From Bacteroidota bacterium (GTDB taxonomy: Bacteria; Bacteroidota; Bacteroidia; Chitinophagales; Chitinophagaceae): a DNA stretch of 8,776 bases. The stretch is taken from assembly GCA_026391115.1 (NCBI GenBank), contig JAPLER010000050.1:1-8776 (forward strand), given 5' to 3'. This document shows, piece by piece, positions 1 to 7,530 of the stretch. The translations under genes were made by a program, and so were the position numbers. The notes beneath the pieces are model-generated. The model was not told the DNA's origin, did no database searches, and worked only from the letters and a program-made list of their open reading frames with translations. Each line of letters opens with the position of its first letter. Within the stretch, counting starts at the first letter, position 1.

Positions 1-307
1 TAGTAACTTCGTTTGTGTTTACTGTGGTTGAGTTACCAGAAGTGGCAGCTGACGATTTTCCAACAGTAATATATCTTCCGCCACCATATCCACCAGTTGT
101 GGTAACATTTCTAGTTTGTCCACCACCAGTAACTGATACGTAAGACCAATTTAAAGGGCCTCTTATTTGACCCACATTTCCACTTGATTGTTTTTGTAAA
201 CCTCCATCCATATTTGGATAGTATCCAATTTGTTGTTGGCTAAAAGATGTTATGCAACAAAGAAGTGTTGCCATTAAAAAACTAATTTGTGTAATTTTTC
301 TTTTCAT
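1..307 (-). CDS. Secreted protein, N-terminal part (probable T9SS client or cell-surface protein)
   Basis: The reading frame starts at ATG 307-305 and stays open to the window edge, giving 102 codons with no stop. The first ~23 residues (MKRKITQISFLMATLLCC then ITSFSQ) form a typical Sec signal peptide with cleavage expected near SFSQ|QQ. The mature start (QIGYYPNMDGGLQKQSSG) followed by Gly/Thr/Ser-rich sequence resembles, from memory, the N-terminal module of long Bacteroidota secreted proteins that end in a type IX secretion sorting domain. The C-terminus is outside the window, so that domain is not seen. No catalytic motif is visible. The gene follows the SGNH fragment by 39 AT-rich bases (308-346), a wider gap than elsewhere in this cluster. 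Whether it is the last gene of the operon or a separate unit cannot be decided, and no consensus promoter is visible in the gap. The function is unknown. Confidence 0.8.
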   Translation of the reverse strand, partial: MKRKITQISFLMATLLCCITSFSQQQIGYYPNMDGGLQKQSSGNVGQIRGPLNWSYVSVTGGGQTRNVTTTGGYGGGRYITVGKSSAATSGNSTTVNTNEVT

Positions 308-346
308 TTCAATCGTTTTTTTGTGTTGTTTAATATATATATTATT

Positions 347-865
347 TTATAATTTCTTTTTGATGATGCCTCCCCAAACTTTATATCCGTCTATATTATA
401 ATGCAACTTATCGTCCCTATATAATTCAGTTTTGGGTGTGCCATTTTCGTTCAAAAAACTTGCTGAAGACTCAATAAAATGCAGGTTGTTTTCAGTTGAA
501 CAATATGATTTAATCAATTGATTGGCTTCTTGAATTTTATTCCAAACGGCCCATCGCTTTTCGCTTGGAGAAATCTCACACCAATAAATTGGTGTCTTTG
601 GATACACCATTCTTATCTTTTGCGTAATGTATTTTACCAACTGTAAATCTTGTTCTGGAGTTTTATCTAAGTTGCTACCAGTGATATCATTACCTACATA
701 AATAACTATTCCTTTTAAATTATTTTGATTGGCAATCAATCTATCAATATAATATGCAACATCACTTAATTTACTACCGCCAAATCCGTGATTGATCACA
801 TTTTTTTGATGTATATCTTCTTTTAAATTCGTCCATAAACGGATATAAGAATTTGTTATTATCAA
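347..865 (-). pseudogene. SGNH/GDSL-type hydrolase, 5'-truncated
   Basis: The 172-codon frame matches the body of an SGNH hydrolase (esterase/acetylesterase superfamily). It shows block II HGFGGS (residues 26-31), block III YVGNDI (56-61, with the conserved Asn) and block V D152-K-L-H155, which supplies the catalytic Asp and His. At the front, residues 5-11 read NSYIRLW and align with the family's G-S-S-x-IRLW nucleophile turn. Ser6 could be the nucleophile, but the preceding beta strand, the motif Gly and any signal peptide are absent. No ATG occurs in frame before residue 86; the only early start is a TTG at 865. The 5' part lies inside the esterase gene in another frame (774-865 overlap). 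The likeliest reading is a gene beheaded by a deletion or by misassembly. A full-length version would probably be an exported esterase removing acyl groups from the PUL's glycan. The family call is secure; activity is doubtful. Confidence 0.72.
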
Positions 866-1718
866 GCGTATGACCAGTATTGATAAAGGGTCTATAACCA
901 GTTGGAATACCCAATGACAAAGCCCTGTGATACATTATTAAAGCACCATATTTAAAACCGTGATATTCGTATGATGAATCAAATGGAACAGTTTTATCAG
1001 CAGTGCCAGAAACATTAAATATTGGCACATCGCCTTTGTTTAACCATTTATAATTAATCATTGCACCCCAACAATTCACAACACCACTCACTTTACTTGA
1101 ATAACCTTCATTGCCACTTGTTCCCTCCAACAATCCCAGTTTATTTATATCAATATAATTTGGAACTTCATCTTGATTTAAATATGCCAAGTGCATTGCA
1201 GTTTTAGCACCTGCCGATCCACCCATAATAAATATTTGCGAAGTATCAACTCCATATTTATCTCCATTTTTTCTGAAGAATCTTACAGCAGCTTTGGCAT
1301 CTTGAACTGCTCTATACATCGCTTCAAAATAGTTGGTATCATTCTTTGGTTTTTCTATTCCCAATCGGTAATCAATTGTTGCAGAAACATAACCGCGTTT
1401 TGCTAATCCCACACATATTAAAGAACTAAAAGAACCTGTTTTAGTATTGTTTTGAAAACCTCCACCGTGAATAAATATCATCAAGGGTCTTTTCTTCATT
1501 GAATCATTAGCTGGTGCAAAAACATCCAGCAATAACTTTTCGTTATTGCCTTTAATGTTTATAGCTTCGCCATATTGAATATTTAAAGTGCTGTCAATAT
1601 TTTCAAAAACAACTTCTTTAAATCTCTTTTTTGATTGCGAAAAAGAAACACTGCTAGTAGCAACTAACACCATTACCAAAAAAGATACTTTTACAATATT
1701 TCTTATTTTCAATTTCAT
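774..1718 (-). CDS. Secreted alpha/beta-hydrolase esterase (carboxylesterase / BD-FAE-like)
   Basis: This 314-residue protein begins with a Sec signal peptide (about residues 1-28, ending VSFSQ). An alpha/beta-hydrolase fold follows: the oxyanion-hole motif HGGG at 84-87, the nucleophile elbow GGSAG at 166-170 (Ser168), a candidate acid Asp241 in SGTAD, and the catalytic His283 in TGHT. Together these make a complete Ser-Asp-His triad. Family members hydrolyse carboxylic esters; in a PUL the usual job is removing acetyl or aromatic acyl groups from a polysaccharide, probably in the periplasm or at the surface. The exact substrate is not readable from sequence. The ATG at 1718 is one base downstream of the uxuA stop, implying co-transcription. 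The extreme C-terminus (after about residue 289) is suspicious, because the DNA there also encodes the SGNH nucleophile region in another frame. The natural tail may have been replaced by out-of-frame sequence ending at TAG 776-774. Confidence 0.82.
   Translation of the reverse strand: MKLKIRNIVKVSFLVMVLVATSSVSFSQSKKRFKEVVFENIDSTLNIQYGEAINIKGNNEKLLLDVFAPANDSMKKRPLMIFIHGGGFQNNTKTGSFSSLICVGLAKRGYVSATIDYRLGIEKPKNDTNYFEAMYRAVQDAKAAVRFFRKNGDKYGVDTSQIFIMGGSAGAKTAMHLAYLNQDEVPNYIDINKLGLLEGTSGNEGYSSKVSGVVNCWGAMINYKWLNKGDVPIFNVSGTADKTVPFDSSYEYHGFKYGALIMYHRALSLGIPTGYRPFINTGHTLDNNKFLYPFMDEFKRRYTSKKCDQSRIWR
800..870 (-). other. Junction where the esterase frame and SGNH frame collide
   Basis: Around 843-866 the esterase frame reads TLDNNKFLYPF, just after its catalytic His, while another frame of the same DNA reads IITNSYIRLW, the conserved nucleophile turn of SGNH hydrolases. 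Upstream of that point the SGNH frame reads VIDPLSILVIRL, which has no SGNH beta-1 strand or signal peptide. This is what a deletion fusing the 3' end of one gene to the interior of the next would look like. A run of seven T at 801-807 also lies in the overlap and could carry an indel. Confidence 0.5.
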
Positions 1719-1719
1719 T

Positions 1720-2910
1720 TTAGTTGTTTAATTTATTTCGCATAATCCCCAATTCCAGACCTCTTAATTCAGCCAAACCTCTTAATCTTCCTATAGCACT
1801 ATAACCAGGGTTTGTTTTCTTTTTTAAATCATCCAACATTTGGTGTCCGTGGTCGGGACGCATCGGTATGTTTACTTTTCTTTGCTGCATTACTTCCACA
1901 ATTTCACTTACCACAGCATACATATCCACATCGCCTTCTAAATGATTATCTTCATAAAAATCTCCAAACTCATTTCTTTTGGTGCTTCGCAAATGGATAA
2001 AATTAATTCTATCTCCAAATTCTTTTACCATCGCTGGCAAATCATTATCTGCTCTTACACCAAACGAACCAGTACAAAAACAAAGACCATTGTTTAAAGA
2101 AGGAACAGCATCTATCAAAGCTTGAATATCATTTGCATTACTTACAACTCTTGGCAACCCTAAAATTGGATAAGGTGGATCATCTGGATGAATCACCATC
2201 TTCACTCCTGCTGCATCTGCGACAGGAATAATTTCTTGTAGAAAATGAATTAGATTACTTCGCAATTTATCAGCATCAATACCAGCATATTTATCTAAAG
2301 CTTGCTGAAATAGTTCGACTGTAAAACTTTCTTCACTACCCGGAAGCCCTTTAATAATATTTTGTTCAAGTAATAACTTATCAGCATCACTCATTGCATC
2401 AAATCTTGCTTTTGCTCTATCAATTTGTTCTTCAGTATAATCTTTCTCTGCTCCTTTTCTTTTTAAAATAAATAAATCAAAAGCAATGAAAGCAGCATTT
2501 TCAAACAACAACGCTAAAGAACCATCTGGTTGAGGATATGCTAAATCGGTTCTTGTCCAATCCATCACTGGCATAAAATTGTAGGTTACAACTTTTACCC
2601 CACAAGCACTTAAATTTTGGATGGATTGCTTGTAATTTTCTATATACTCAACATAGTTACCACTTTGTGTTTTAATGTTTTCGTGTACAGGCACACTTTC
2701 TACCACATCCCAAGTTAAACCAGCACTTTCAACTTCAGCAATGCGTTTTTTTATTTCATCCACAGTCCAAACTTGCCCATTAGGAATATGATGCAAAGCA
2801 GTAACTACCCCTGTGCAACCAGCTTGGCGTATATCCCAAAGGCTTACCGGATCCTTAGGTCCATACCATCGCATTGTTTGAATCATTTTATTCATAAACT
2901 CACTAATCAT
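1720..2910 (-). CDS. uxuA: Mannonate dehydratase
   Basis: UxuA (EC 4.2.1.8) dehydrates D-mannonate to 2-keto-3-deoxy-D-gluconate in the cytoplasm, the third step of glucuronate catabolism. The 396-residue length matches the family. The N-terminus carries the signature MRWYGPKDPVSLWDIRQAG (13-31) followed by TGVVTALHHIPNG. The divalent-metal ligands expected for the TIM-barrel enzyme are present: His241 (HPDDPP), Cys279 (FCTGS), His306 (FIHLRS) and Asp353 (RPDHGH). No signal peptide is present, as expected. The ATG at 2910 is chosen because it follows an A-rich leader, as usual in Bacteroidota, and lies 12 bases after the SDR stop. In-frame ATGs at residues 6 and 9 are alternatives, and residue 9 aligns best with where I recall the E. 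coli protein starting. The stop is one base from the esterase start. It appears intact. Confidence 0.96.
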   Translation of the reverse strand: MISEFMNKMIQTMRWYGPKDPVSLWDIRQAGCTGVVTALHHIPNGQVWTVDEIKKRIAEVESAGLTWDVVESVPVHENIKTQSGNYVEYIENYKQSIQNLSACGVKVVTYNFMPVMDWTRTDLAYPQPDGSLALLFENAAFIAFDLFILKRKGAEKDYTEEQIDRAKARFDAMSDADKLLLEQNIIKGLPGSEESFTVELFQQALDKYAGIDADKLRSNLIHFLQEIIPVADAAGVKMVIHPDDPPYPILGLPRVVSNANDIQALIDAVPSLNNGLCFCTGSFGVRADNDLPAMVKEFGDRINFIHLRSTKRNEFGDFYEDNHLEGDVDMYAVVSEIVEVMQQRKVNIPMRPDHGHQMLDDLKKKTNPGYSAIGRLRGLAELRGLELGIMRNKLNN

Positions 2911-2922
2911 TTTTAATTTTTA

Positions 2923-3753
2923 TTATACGCCACTAAAAGCTGTAAACCCGCCATCAATGGCTATTTCTGTACCTGTTACAAAATTTGATGCATCACTTAA
3001 TAAATAAATTAATGCATTACCCAGTTCATCTGCATTACCAAAACGTTTAAAAGGTGTTTGTTTAATAATGGTATTTCCTCTCTCTGTTAAACTACCATCT
3101 TCATTTGTTAGTAATGCTCGGTTTTGTTCAGTTAAGAAAAACCCTGGCATAATAGAATTTACTCTAATAGAATCGCCAAAACGATTAGCAACTTCAACTG
3201 CAAACCATTTAGTAAAACAATCAATAGCAGCCTTGCCCATACTATAACCCAACACTTTTGTTAATGCTTTTTTTGAACTAACTGATGATATGTTTACAAT
3301 ACTTCCTTTACCTGTTTTAGCAATTTCTTTTCCAAAAACTTGTGTTGGTATTAATGTTCCCCATAAGTTAAGTTCCATTGCTTTTTTCATTCCATCAATA
3401 CTAAAAGAAAAAATATCATCTGTAGGTTGAATAACGCTTTCAGGAACATTACCACCAGCAGCATTAACAAGTCCATCTATTTTTCCATAGTTATTAATAA
3501 TGATTTTGCAAGCAGTTTGCAAAGAGGCTTCGCTTAACACATCTGCTTTTACAAAAAAAGCTTTGCCACCACGAGAGAAAATATCATTTACTCTTTCTGT
3601 TGCTTTGGCTTCATTTCTTCCAAGAATAATAACAATTGCACCAGCATCTGCTAAAGCATTTACAAAAGATTCGCCTAAGACACCTGTACCACCAGTAACA
3701 ATAATTACTTTGTCTTTCAGTAAAAACTTATCTAAAAAATTTTGATAACTCAT
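2923..3753 (-). CDS. SDR-family D-mannonate oxidoreductase (fructuronate reductase)
   Basis: This is a 276-residue classical short-chain dehydrogenase/reductase. The Rossmann glycine motif TGGTGVLG is at 20-27, the NAAG motif at 97-100, the catalytic Ser157 in NISS, Tyr170 and Lys174 in the YxxxK motif, and the C-terminal IDGGF typical of the fold. The AAGGNVPES stretch (98-106) resembles the AGGN.P signature of SDR-type D-mannonate oxidoreductases (YjmF-like), which interconvert D-fructuronate and D-mannonate using NAD(P)H. These are not homologous to the long-chain UxuB. The assignment rests mainly on this motif and on uxuA being the next gene, because the reaction feeds UxuA's substrate. 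Another sugar or uronate SDR cannot be excluded. The ATG at 3753 directly abuts the GH3 stop (TAGATG), suggesting translational coupling. There is no signal peptide, so the protein is cytoplasmic. Confidence 0.88.
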   Translation of the reverse strand: MSYQNFLDKFLLKDKVIIVTGGTGVLGESFVNALADAGAIVIILGRNEAKATERVNDIFSRGGKAFFVKADVLSEASLQTACKIIINNYGKIDGLVNAAGGNVPESVIQPTDDIFSFSIDGMKKAMELNLWGTLIPTQVFGKEIAKTGKGSIVNISSVSSKKALTKVLGYSMGKAAIDCFTKWFAVEVANRFGDSIRVNSIMPGFFLTEQNRALLTNEDGSLTERGNTIIKQTPFKRFGNADELGNALIYLLSDASNFVTGTEIAIDGGFTAFSGV

Positions 3754-6156
3754 CTAATTTGTAATTTCTATTTTTTTCTTTAATCTAATATCTTCACTTG
3801 AACTGCCAATTTGTATTTCAAAGGTTCCAGGCTCAACAATCCATTTCATTTTTTTATCTAATAACTTTAAATCATCGGGTTTGATGGTAAATTCAACCGT
3901 CTTTTTTTCACCAACGTTCAAATTAATTCTTTCAAATCCTCTTAACTGAGTTTCATAAACTGTAACACTGCTTACTTCATCTTTGATATAAAGCTGAACC
4001 ACTTCATCCCCTTTGTATTTTCCAATATTTTCTATATCAACTTTTACAGTAATGTTTTGTTTTGATTTTTGTTTATCAGGCATCACCAAATTAGAATATT
4101 TGAACTGCGTATAGCTTAATCCATAGCCAAAAGGATATAATGCACCATAAACATTTGTTTTGCCAAAACCGTTAGGACCATCTCCTGGCTGACCAGCATG
4201 AGAGCCTGGTTTAAAGGGGAAATTATATTCGATTTGTCCAACAGATTTAGGGAAAGTCACAGACAATTTTCCACCAGGATTATAATCACCAAAAATGCTT
4301 TCAGCAATCGCTGTACCACCATCCAAACCCGGAAACCAGGCTTCAATGATTGATGGAATATACTTATTTGCCCAGTTAATTGTTAACGGTCTGCCATTAA
4401 TTAAAACCAACACAATGGGTTTATTGGTGGCATACAAAGCTTGTAATAATTGTAATTGTTTGCCCGGTAAATCAAGGCTTGTTCTGCTTCTGCTTTCACC
4501 AACCAAAGTTTCTTCCTCGCCAAGTACAGCAATAATCACATCAGCTTGTTTGGCTTTGTTTACAGCATCGCTAATATCATTGGTTTCTCTGTCAGTTAGT
4601 GGTTGAGGAAATAATTCACTTTCAGGAAAATTAGCATCAATGGTTTCGCAGCCTTTTGCATACATTACGTTAGCATCTTTGCCAACATAATTTTCAATGC
4701 CTTTTAATACTGAAACTACCTTTACATTATTTGGGCCATAACGACTCATAGAATGCAATACATCAGCAGCCAAGGGCCCTGTAACTAAAATATTTTTTGT
4801 TTGAGTTTTGTTTAAAGGAAGTAGTTGCTTGTCATTTTTCAACAATACCAAACATTCTTGAGATGCTTTTTTGGCAATGCTTTTAGCTTCATCATTATTC
4901 ACAATTTTATCAGCATCTTCAGGATGATTGTTGATAGGATGATCGAATAAACATAATTTGAATTTTACTCTTAACACATCAGCCACTCGTTCATCTAGGG
5001 TTTTTAAGCTAACAGCTTTTTCTTTAATCAATGCTCTTAAAGGAAGAATATAATTATCAGGTGCATCAAAATTTGTTCTAACGTTTAAGCCTGCTTCAAA
5101 TGCTTGTTTTACAGCGTCTTTCTTACTATCTGCAACGTGGTGTTTATTAAAAATAAATTCCACGGCATCGCTATCAGACACTACGTAGCCAGTAAAGCCA
5201 TATTCTTTACGCAACAGTTCCATTAAAAAATAAGAACTAGCAGTAATTGGTACGCCATCCCAATCATTATAACTACTCATTATACCTAAAGGATGAGCTT
5301 CTTGAATCACTCTTCTAAAAGGATACAAATACATTTGATGCAGCTCTCTTGGAGCAACGTGTGGGTCTGTTCTTGCATTGCCATCACGTCCACCTTTGGG
5401 AACACTATAAACAGCAAAGTGTTTTAAAGTAGCTGCAACATTTTGTTCTTGCACACCCAAAACCATTTGTTTTCCAAGTTCAGCTGTTAAAAAAGGTTCT
5501 TCACTGTAACACTCTACAACCCTACCCCAACGTGGATCACGAGCTAAATCTAAAATAGGAACATAAACATTTGTATAACCCAAAGCCTTTGCTTCTCTAC
5601 CTATTATATCGCCATTTTGTTTAATTAAGTTTTTATCCCAAGTGCAACCCATTGCAATGGGTGCTGGAAATAATGTAGCTCTATCGTGGGCTAAGCCGTG
5701 AATACCTTCATTAGTAAAATCAACAGGAATTCCCATTCTAGTATTTTCAATAAACCACTTCTGAACAGTATTTATTGAAGCAGTATGCTTACTATATGGA
5801 TATGAAAGTGATGTATTAGTTTGTTTACGAAACGTAGTATTGTTAAGGTGTTCATCAATATTAGCAATACCATCTTTCCAGATTTTTGTTTTCCAAGAAT
5901 CATTAGGTAAGGAATCTTTTAACACTCTGCCGTAACCATATAAAGTGGCTAATTGTACTGTTTTTTCATCTACATTCATTTGCGAAAGCAAATCCTTGAT
6001 TCTGGCATCAGTTGGCTGTTTAGGGTCTTCAAAAATATCCTTCTTACCATTTTTATTAAAGTCGATATAATCGTTATGATAAATATTTAACTGAGCAACA
6101 ACAGGTAAACTGCTTGCCAATAAAGCAATGGATAATATGTATTTTAGTTTACTCAA
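3754..6156 (-). CDS. Secreted glycoside hydrolase family 3 beta-glycosidase (beta-glucosidase/beta-xylosidase type)
   Basis: This 800-residue exo-acting beta-glycosidase has a Sec signal peptide (1-22, ending PVVAQ). A short EF-hand-like loop follows (32-43: D-x-N-x-N-G-x-x-D-x-x-E), then the GH3 N-terminal barrel (about 50-400), the GH3 C-terminal domain (about 430-680) and a fibronectin-III-like domain (about 710-785). Substrate-binding KHF is at 245-247. The nucleophile is Asp328 in YVVSD, and Glu554 in VGESRSR is the likely acid/base. The barrel signature DPRWGRVVECYSEEP is intact. The family removes terminal beta-glucosyl or beta-xylosyl residues; the context favours finishing oligosaccharides in the periplasm. 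Subfamily details (the TLYGYGRVLKD and GGRDGNARTDPH stretches) recall Bacteroidota enzymes often annotated as beta-xylosidase, but specificity is not certain. The only start compatible with the signal peptide is TTG at 6156, overlapping the previous gene's TGA. The stop abuts the SDR start. Confidence 0.93.
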   Translation of the reverse strand: MSKLKYILSIALLASSLPVVAQLNIYHNDYIDFNKNGKKDIFEDPKQPTDARIKDLLSQMNVDEKTVQLATLYGYGRVLKDSLPNDSWKTKIWKDGIANIDEHLNNTTFRKQTNTSLSYPYSKHTASINTVQKWFIENTRMGIPVDFTNEGIHGLAHDRATLFPAPIAMGCTWDKNLIKQNGDIIGREAKALGYTNVYVPILDLARDPRWGRVVECYSEEPFLTAELGKQMVLGVQEQNVAATLKHFAVYSVPKGGRDGNARTDPHVAPRELHQMYLYPFRRVIQEAHPLGIMSSYNDWDGVPITASSYFLMELLRKEYGFTGYVVSDSDAVEFIFNKHHVADSKKDAVKQAFEAGLNVRTNFDAPDNYILPLRALIKEKAVSLKTLDERVADVLRVKFKLCLFDHPINNHPEDADKIVNNDEAKSIAKKASQECLVLLKNDKQLLPLNKTQTKNILVTGPLAADVLHSMSRYGPNNVKVVSVLKGIENYVGKDANVMYAKGCETIDANFPESELFPQPLTDRETNDISDAVNKAKQADVIIAVLGEEETLVGESRSRTSLDLPGKQLQLLQALYATNKPIVLVLINGRPLTINWANKYIPSIIEAWFPGLDGGTAIAESIFGDYNPGGKLSVTFPKSVGQIEYNFPFKPGSHAGQPGDGPNGFGKTNVYGALYPFGYGLSYTQFKYSNLVMPDKQKSKQNITVKVDIENIGKYKGDEVVQLYIKDEVSSVTVYETQLRGFERINLNVGEKKTVEFTIKPDDLKLLDKKMKWIVEPGTFEIQIGSSSEDIRLKKKIEITN

Positions 6157-6157
6157 T
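6153..6157 (-). promoter_or_regulatory. TTG start of the GH3 gene overlapping upstream TGA stop
   Basis: On the coding strand the text AAAAATTGAGTAAACTA holds both the stop (TGA, 6155-6153) of the upstream hydrolase and the TTG (6156-6154) that begins the GH3 signal peptide. No ATG lies between this point and the end of the signal peptide. The overlap fits stop-start coupled translation. Equally, deleting one T would give AAAAATGAGTAAA with a normal ATG, so a one-base sequence error is possible. Confidence 0.55.
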
Positions 6158-6984
6158 TTTTAATTTTATCGAAGAAATTAACAAGGTTGTATTTGTTATT
6201 ATTCAACTCTTTCATCCATTTTAATAGTTCTGAATAACCTTTATATTCAGTATCAACAATACCTTTATTTGAATCGCTATTAGAAGCATCAGCAGTTTTA
6301 TCGTTAGGGTCGTTATCTTGATACCTAAACCAATGCCAGCCAACACAATTCTTCGCTTTCAATAATTCCAAACAAAAATTTTGGTAATGAATACCTCTGT
6401 CTTTATGTGTTTTTACAATCCATCCAGCACCAGATAAATTGGTCATTCCAGTTTCTTCTGCTTTAGTATAAAATTCAGTGATGAAAAATGGTTTGCTTGT
6501 CCAATTATTCCAGTCTTCTATATCTTTTTGTTGAGGCTGCCAAAAGCCGTAGTAGTTAATAGAAACAATATCTACATAGGGTTCAGCAGCTTTAAAAATA
6601 AACTGGTTATTCTTTGCATTTGAGTGTAAACGACTGCCAATGTATAAATGGTTAGGATCGTATTTTTTTATTAATGGTGCAACTGTTGCGTAATATTTTG
6701 CAGTAACAAAACCAATGAATTCTTTTTTGGTTTCGGTAGTGATATTGGCTTCATCAATTCCTTTTTCTTTTAGCCAATTTAATAGATTAGGATTTCTATC
6801 TTTTAGTAAATCATTAAACTCGTTATGTGTAAATGGAATTTCATTATCGGAAAAATGACCTAATAAATTAGCATCATTTTGATAAACAGTAATCTTTTGT
6901 AGCTCTTTATCACAAAAGGTTTGAAATTCTTCATCAAAAATAAAAGACAATTCAGATGCAGATTTTCTTTCAGGATTTTCTTTA

Positions 6985-6995
6985 ATAACTTATGT
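6985..6995 (-). other. Frameshift site (probable one-base deletion) in the agarase-like gene
   Basis: On the coding strand the sequence is AGACATAAGTTATTAAAG. Adding one A after CATAA gives CAT AAA GTT ATT AAA GAA AAT CCT GAA, that is H-K-V-I-K-E-N-P-E. This joins the N-terminal frame (ending GNFRH) to the C-terminal frame (SELSFIFDEEF) without further change. Without it, the first frame runs on into basic, non-homologous sequence for about 40 residues. Confidence 0.8.
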
Positions 6996-7530
6996 CTAAA
7001 ATTCCCTAAAAGGCTTAACTGCGTTGTGTAAACAATGGGTTTTGGTGTAGTTTTATTGTAAGCAATGATTGCAGCAACATCACTCCAAGAACCAGCTACA
7101 TTAAAGCCATTATCATCAAGCAATTGCTTTGATTCTTTCATCCAATTTTCAACAGTTGAGAATTTATTTTGAAATGCAGCAACATTATTTGGTGATTTTC
7201 CTTGCCTTAAACCATTAACAGCAGTAGTAATAAATTCATTACCCAAAGGATCAATTACCCACCAACGATTATTAATTTTTTCTGTTCTAAAAAAGCCTGT
7301 TGCTTTTTGTGTTGTATTGGACAAACCTCCATAAATATCAAGCGTTTCATTGGTTTGCTTAAATCCTTTTGTAGCTTCCAAAGTATTGGATGGAAATGAT
7401 TTCCAATCGGAATAATGAACTTTTTTAGATTCATCCTTACTCCAGATTTTTGCTTCAATATTTAGCTGTGCTTTACAACTAATACCAAAACAAATGGTAC
7501 TCAATAAAAATATGTTGGTTATTTTTTTCA

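Noticed and set aside
308..346. AT-rich spacer with alternating TA run, possible promoter for the leftmost gene
   Set aside because: The -7 element TAnnTTTG expected for Bacteroidota was not found on the coding strand, and AT-richness alone is not evidence in this genome.
1191..2000. Plus-strand open frames of 71 and 62 codons within the esterase and uxuA genes
   Set aside because: Both are shadows of conserved minus-strand genes; their translations are rich in Cys, Ser and Phe without family resemblance.
3500..3745. Plus-strand open frame of 81 codons over the SDR N-terminus
   Set aside because: It is antisense to the conserved Rossmann region of the SDR, with no leader and no protein-like motifs.
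4295..4606. Plus-strand open frame of 103 codons inside the GH3 gene
   Set aside because: It lies antisense to the well-conserved GH3 C-terminal domain, its translation resembles no family I recognise, and it is explained by codon bias on the opposite strand.
7255..7458. Second minus-strand frame of 67 codons inside the agarase-like gene
   Set aside because: The frame around 7531-6992 carries the signal peptide and hydrolase motifs over the same DNA, so this one is an out-of-frame shadow.
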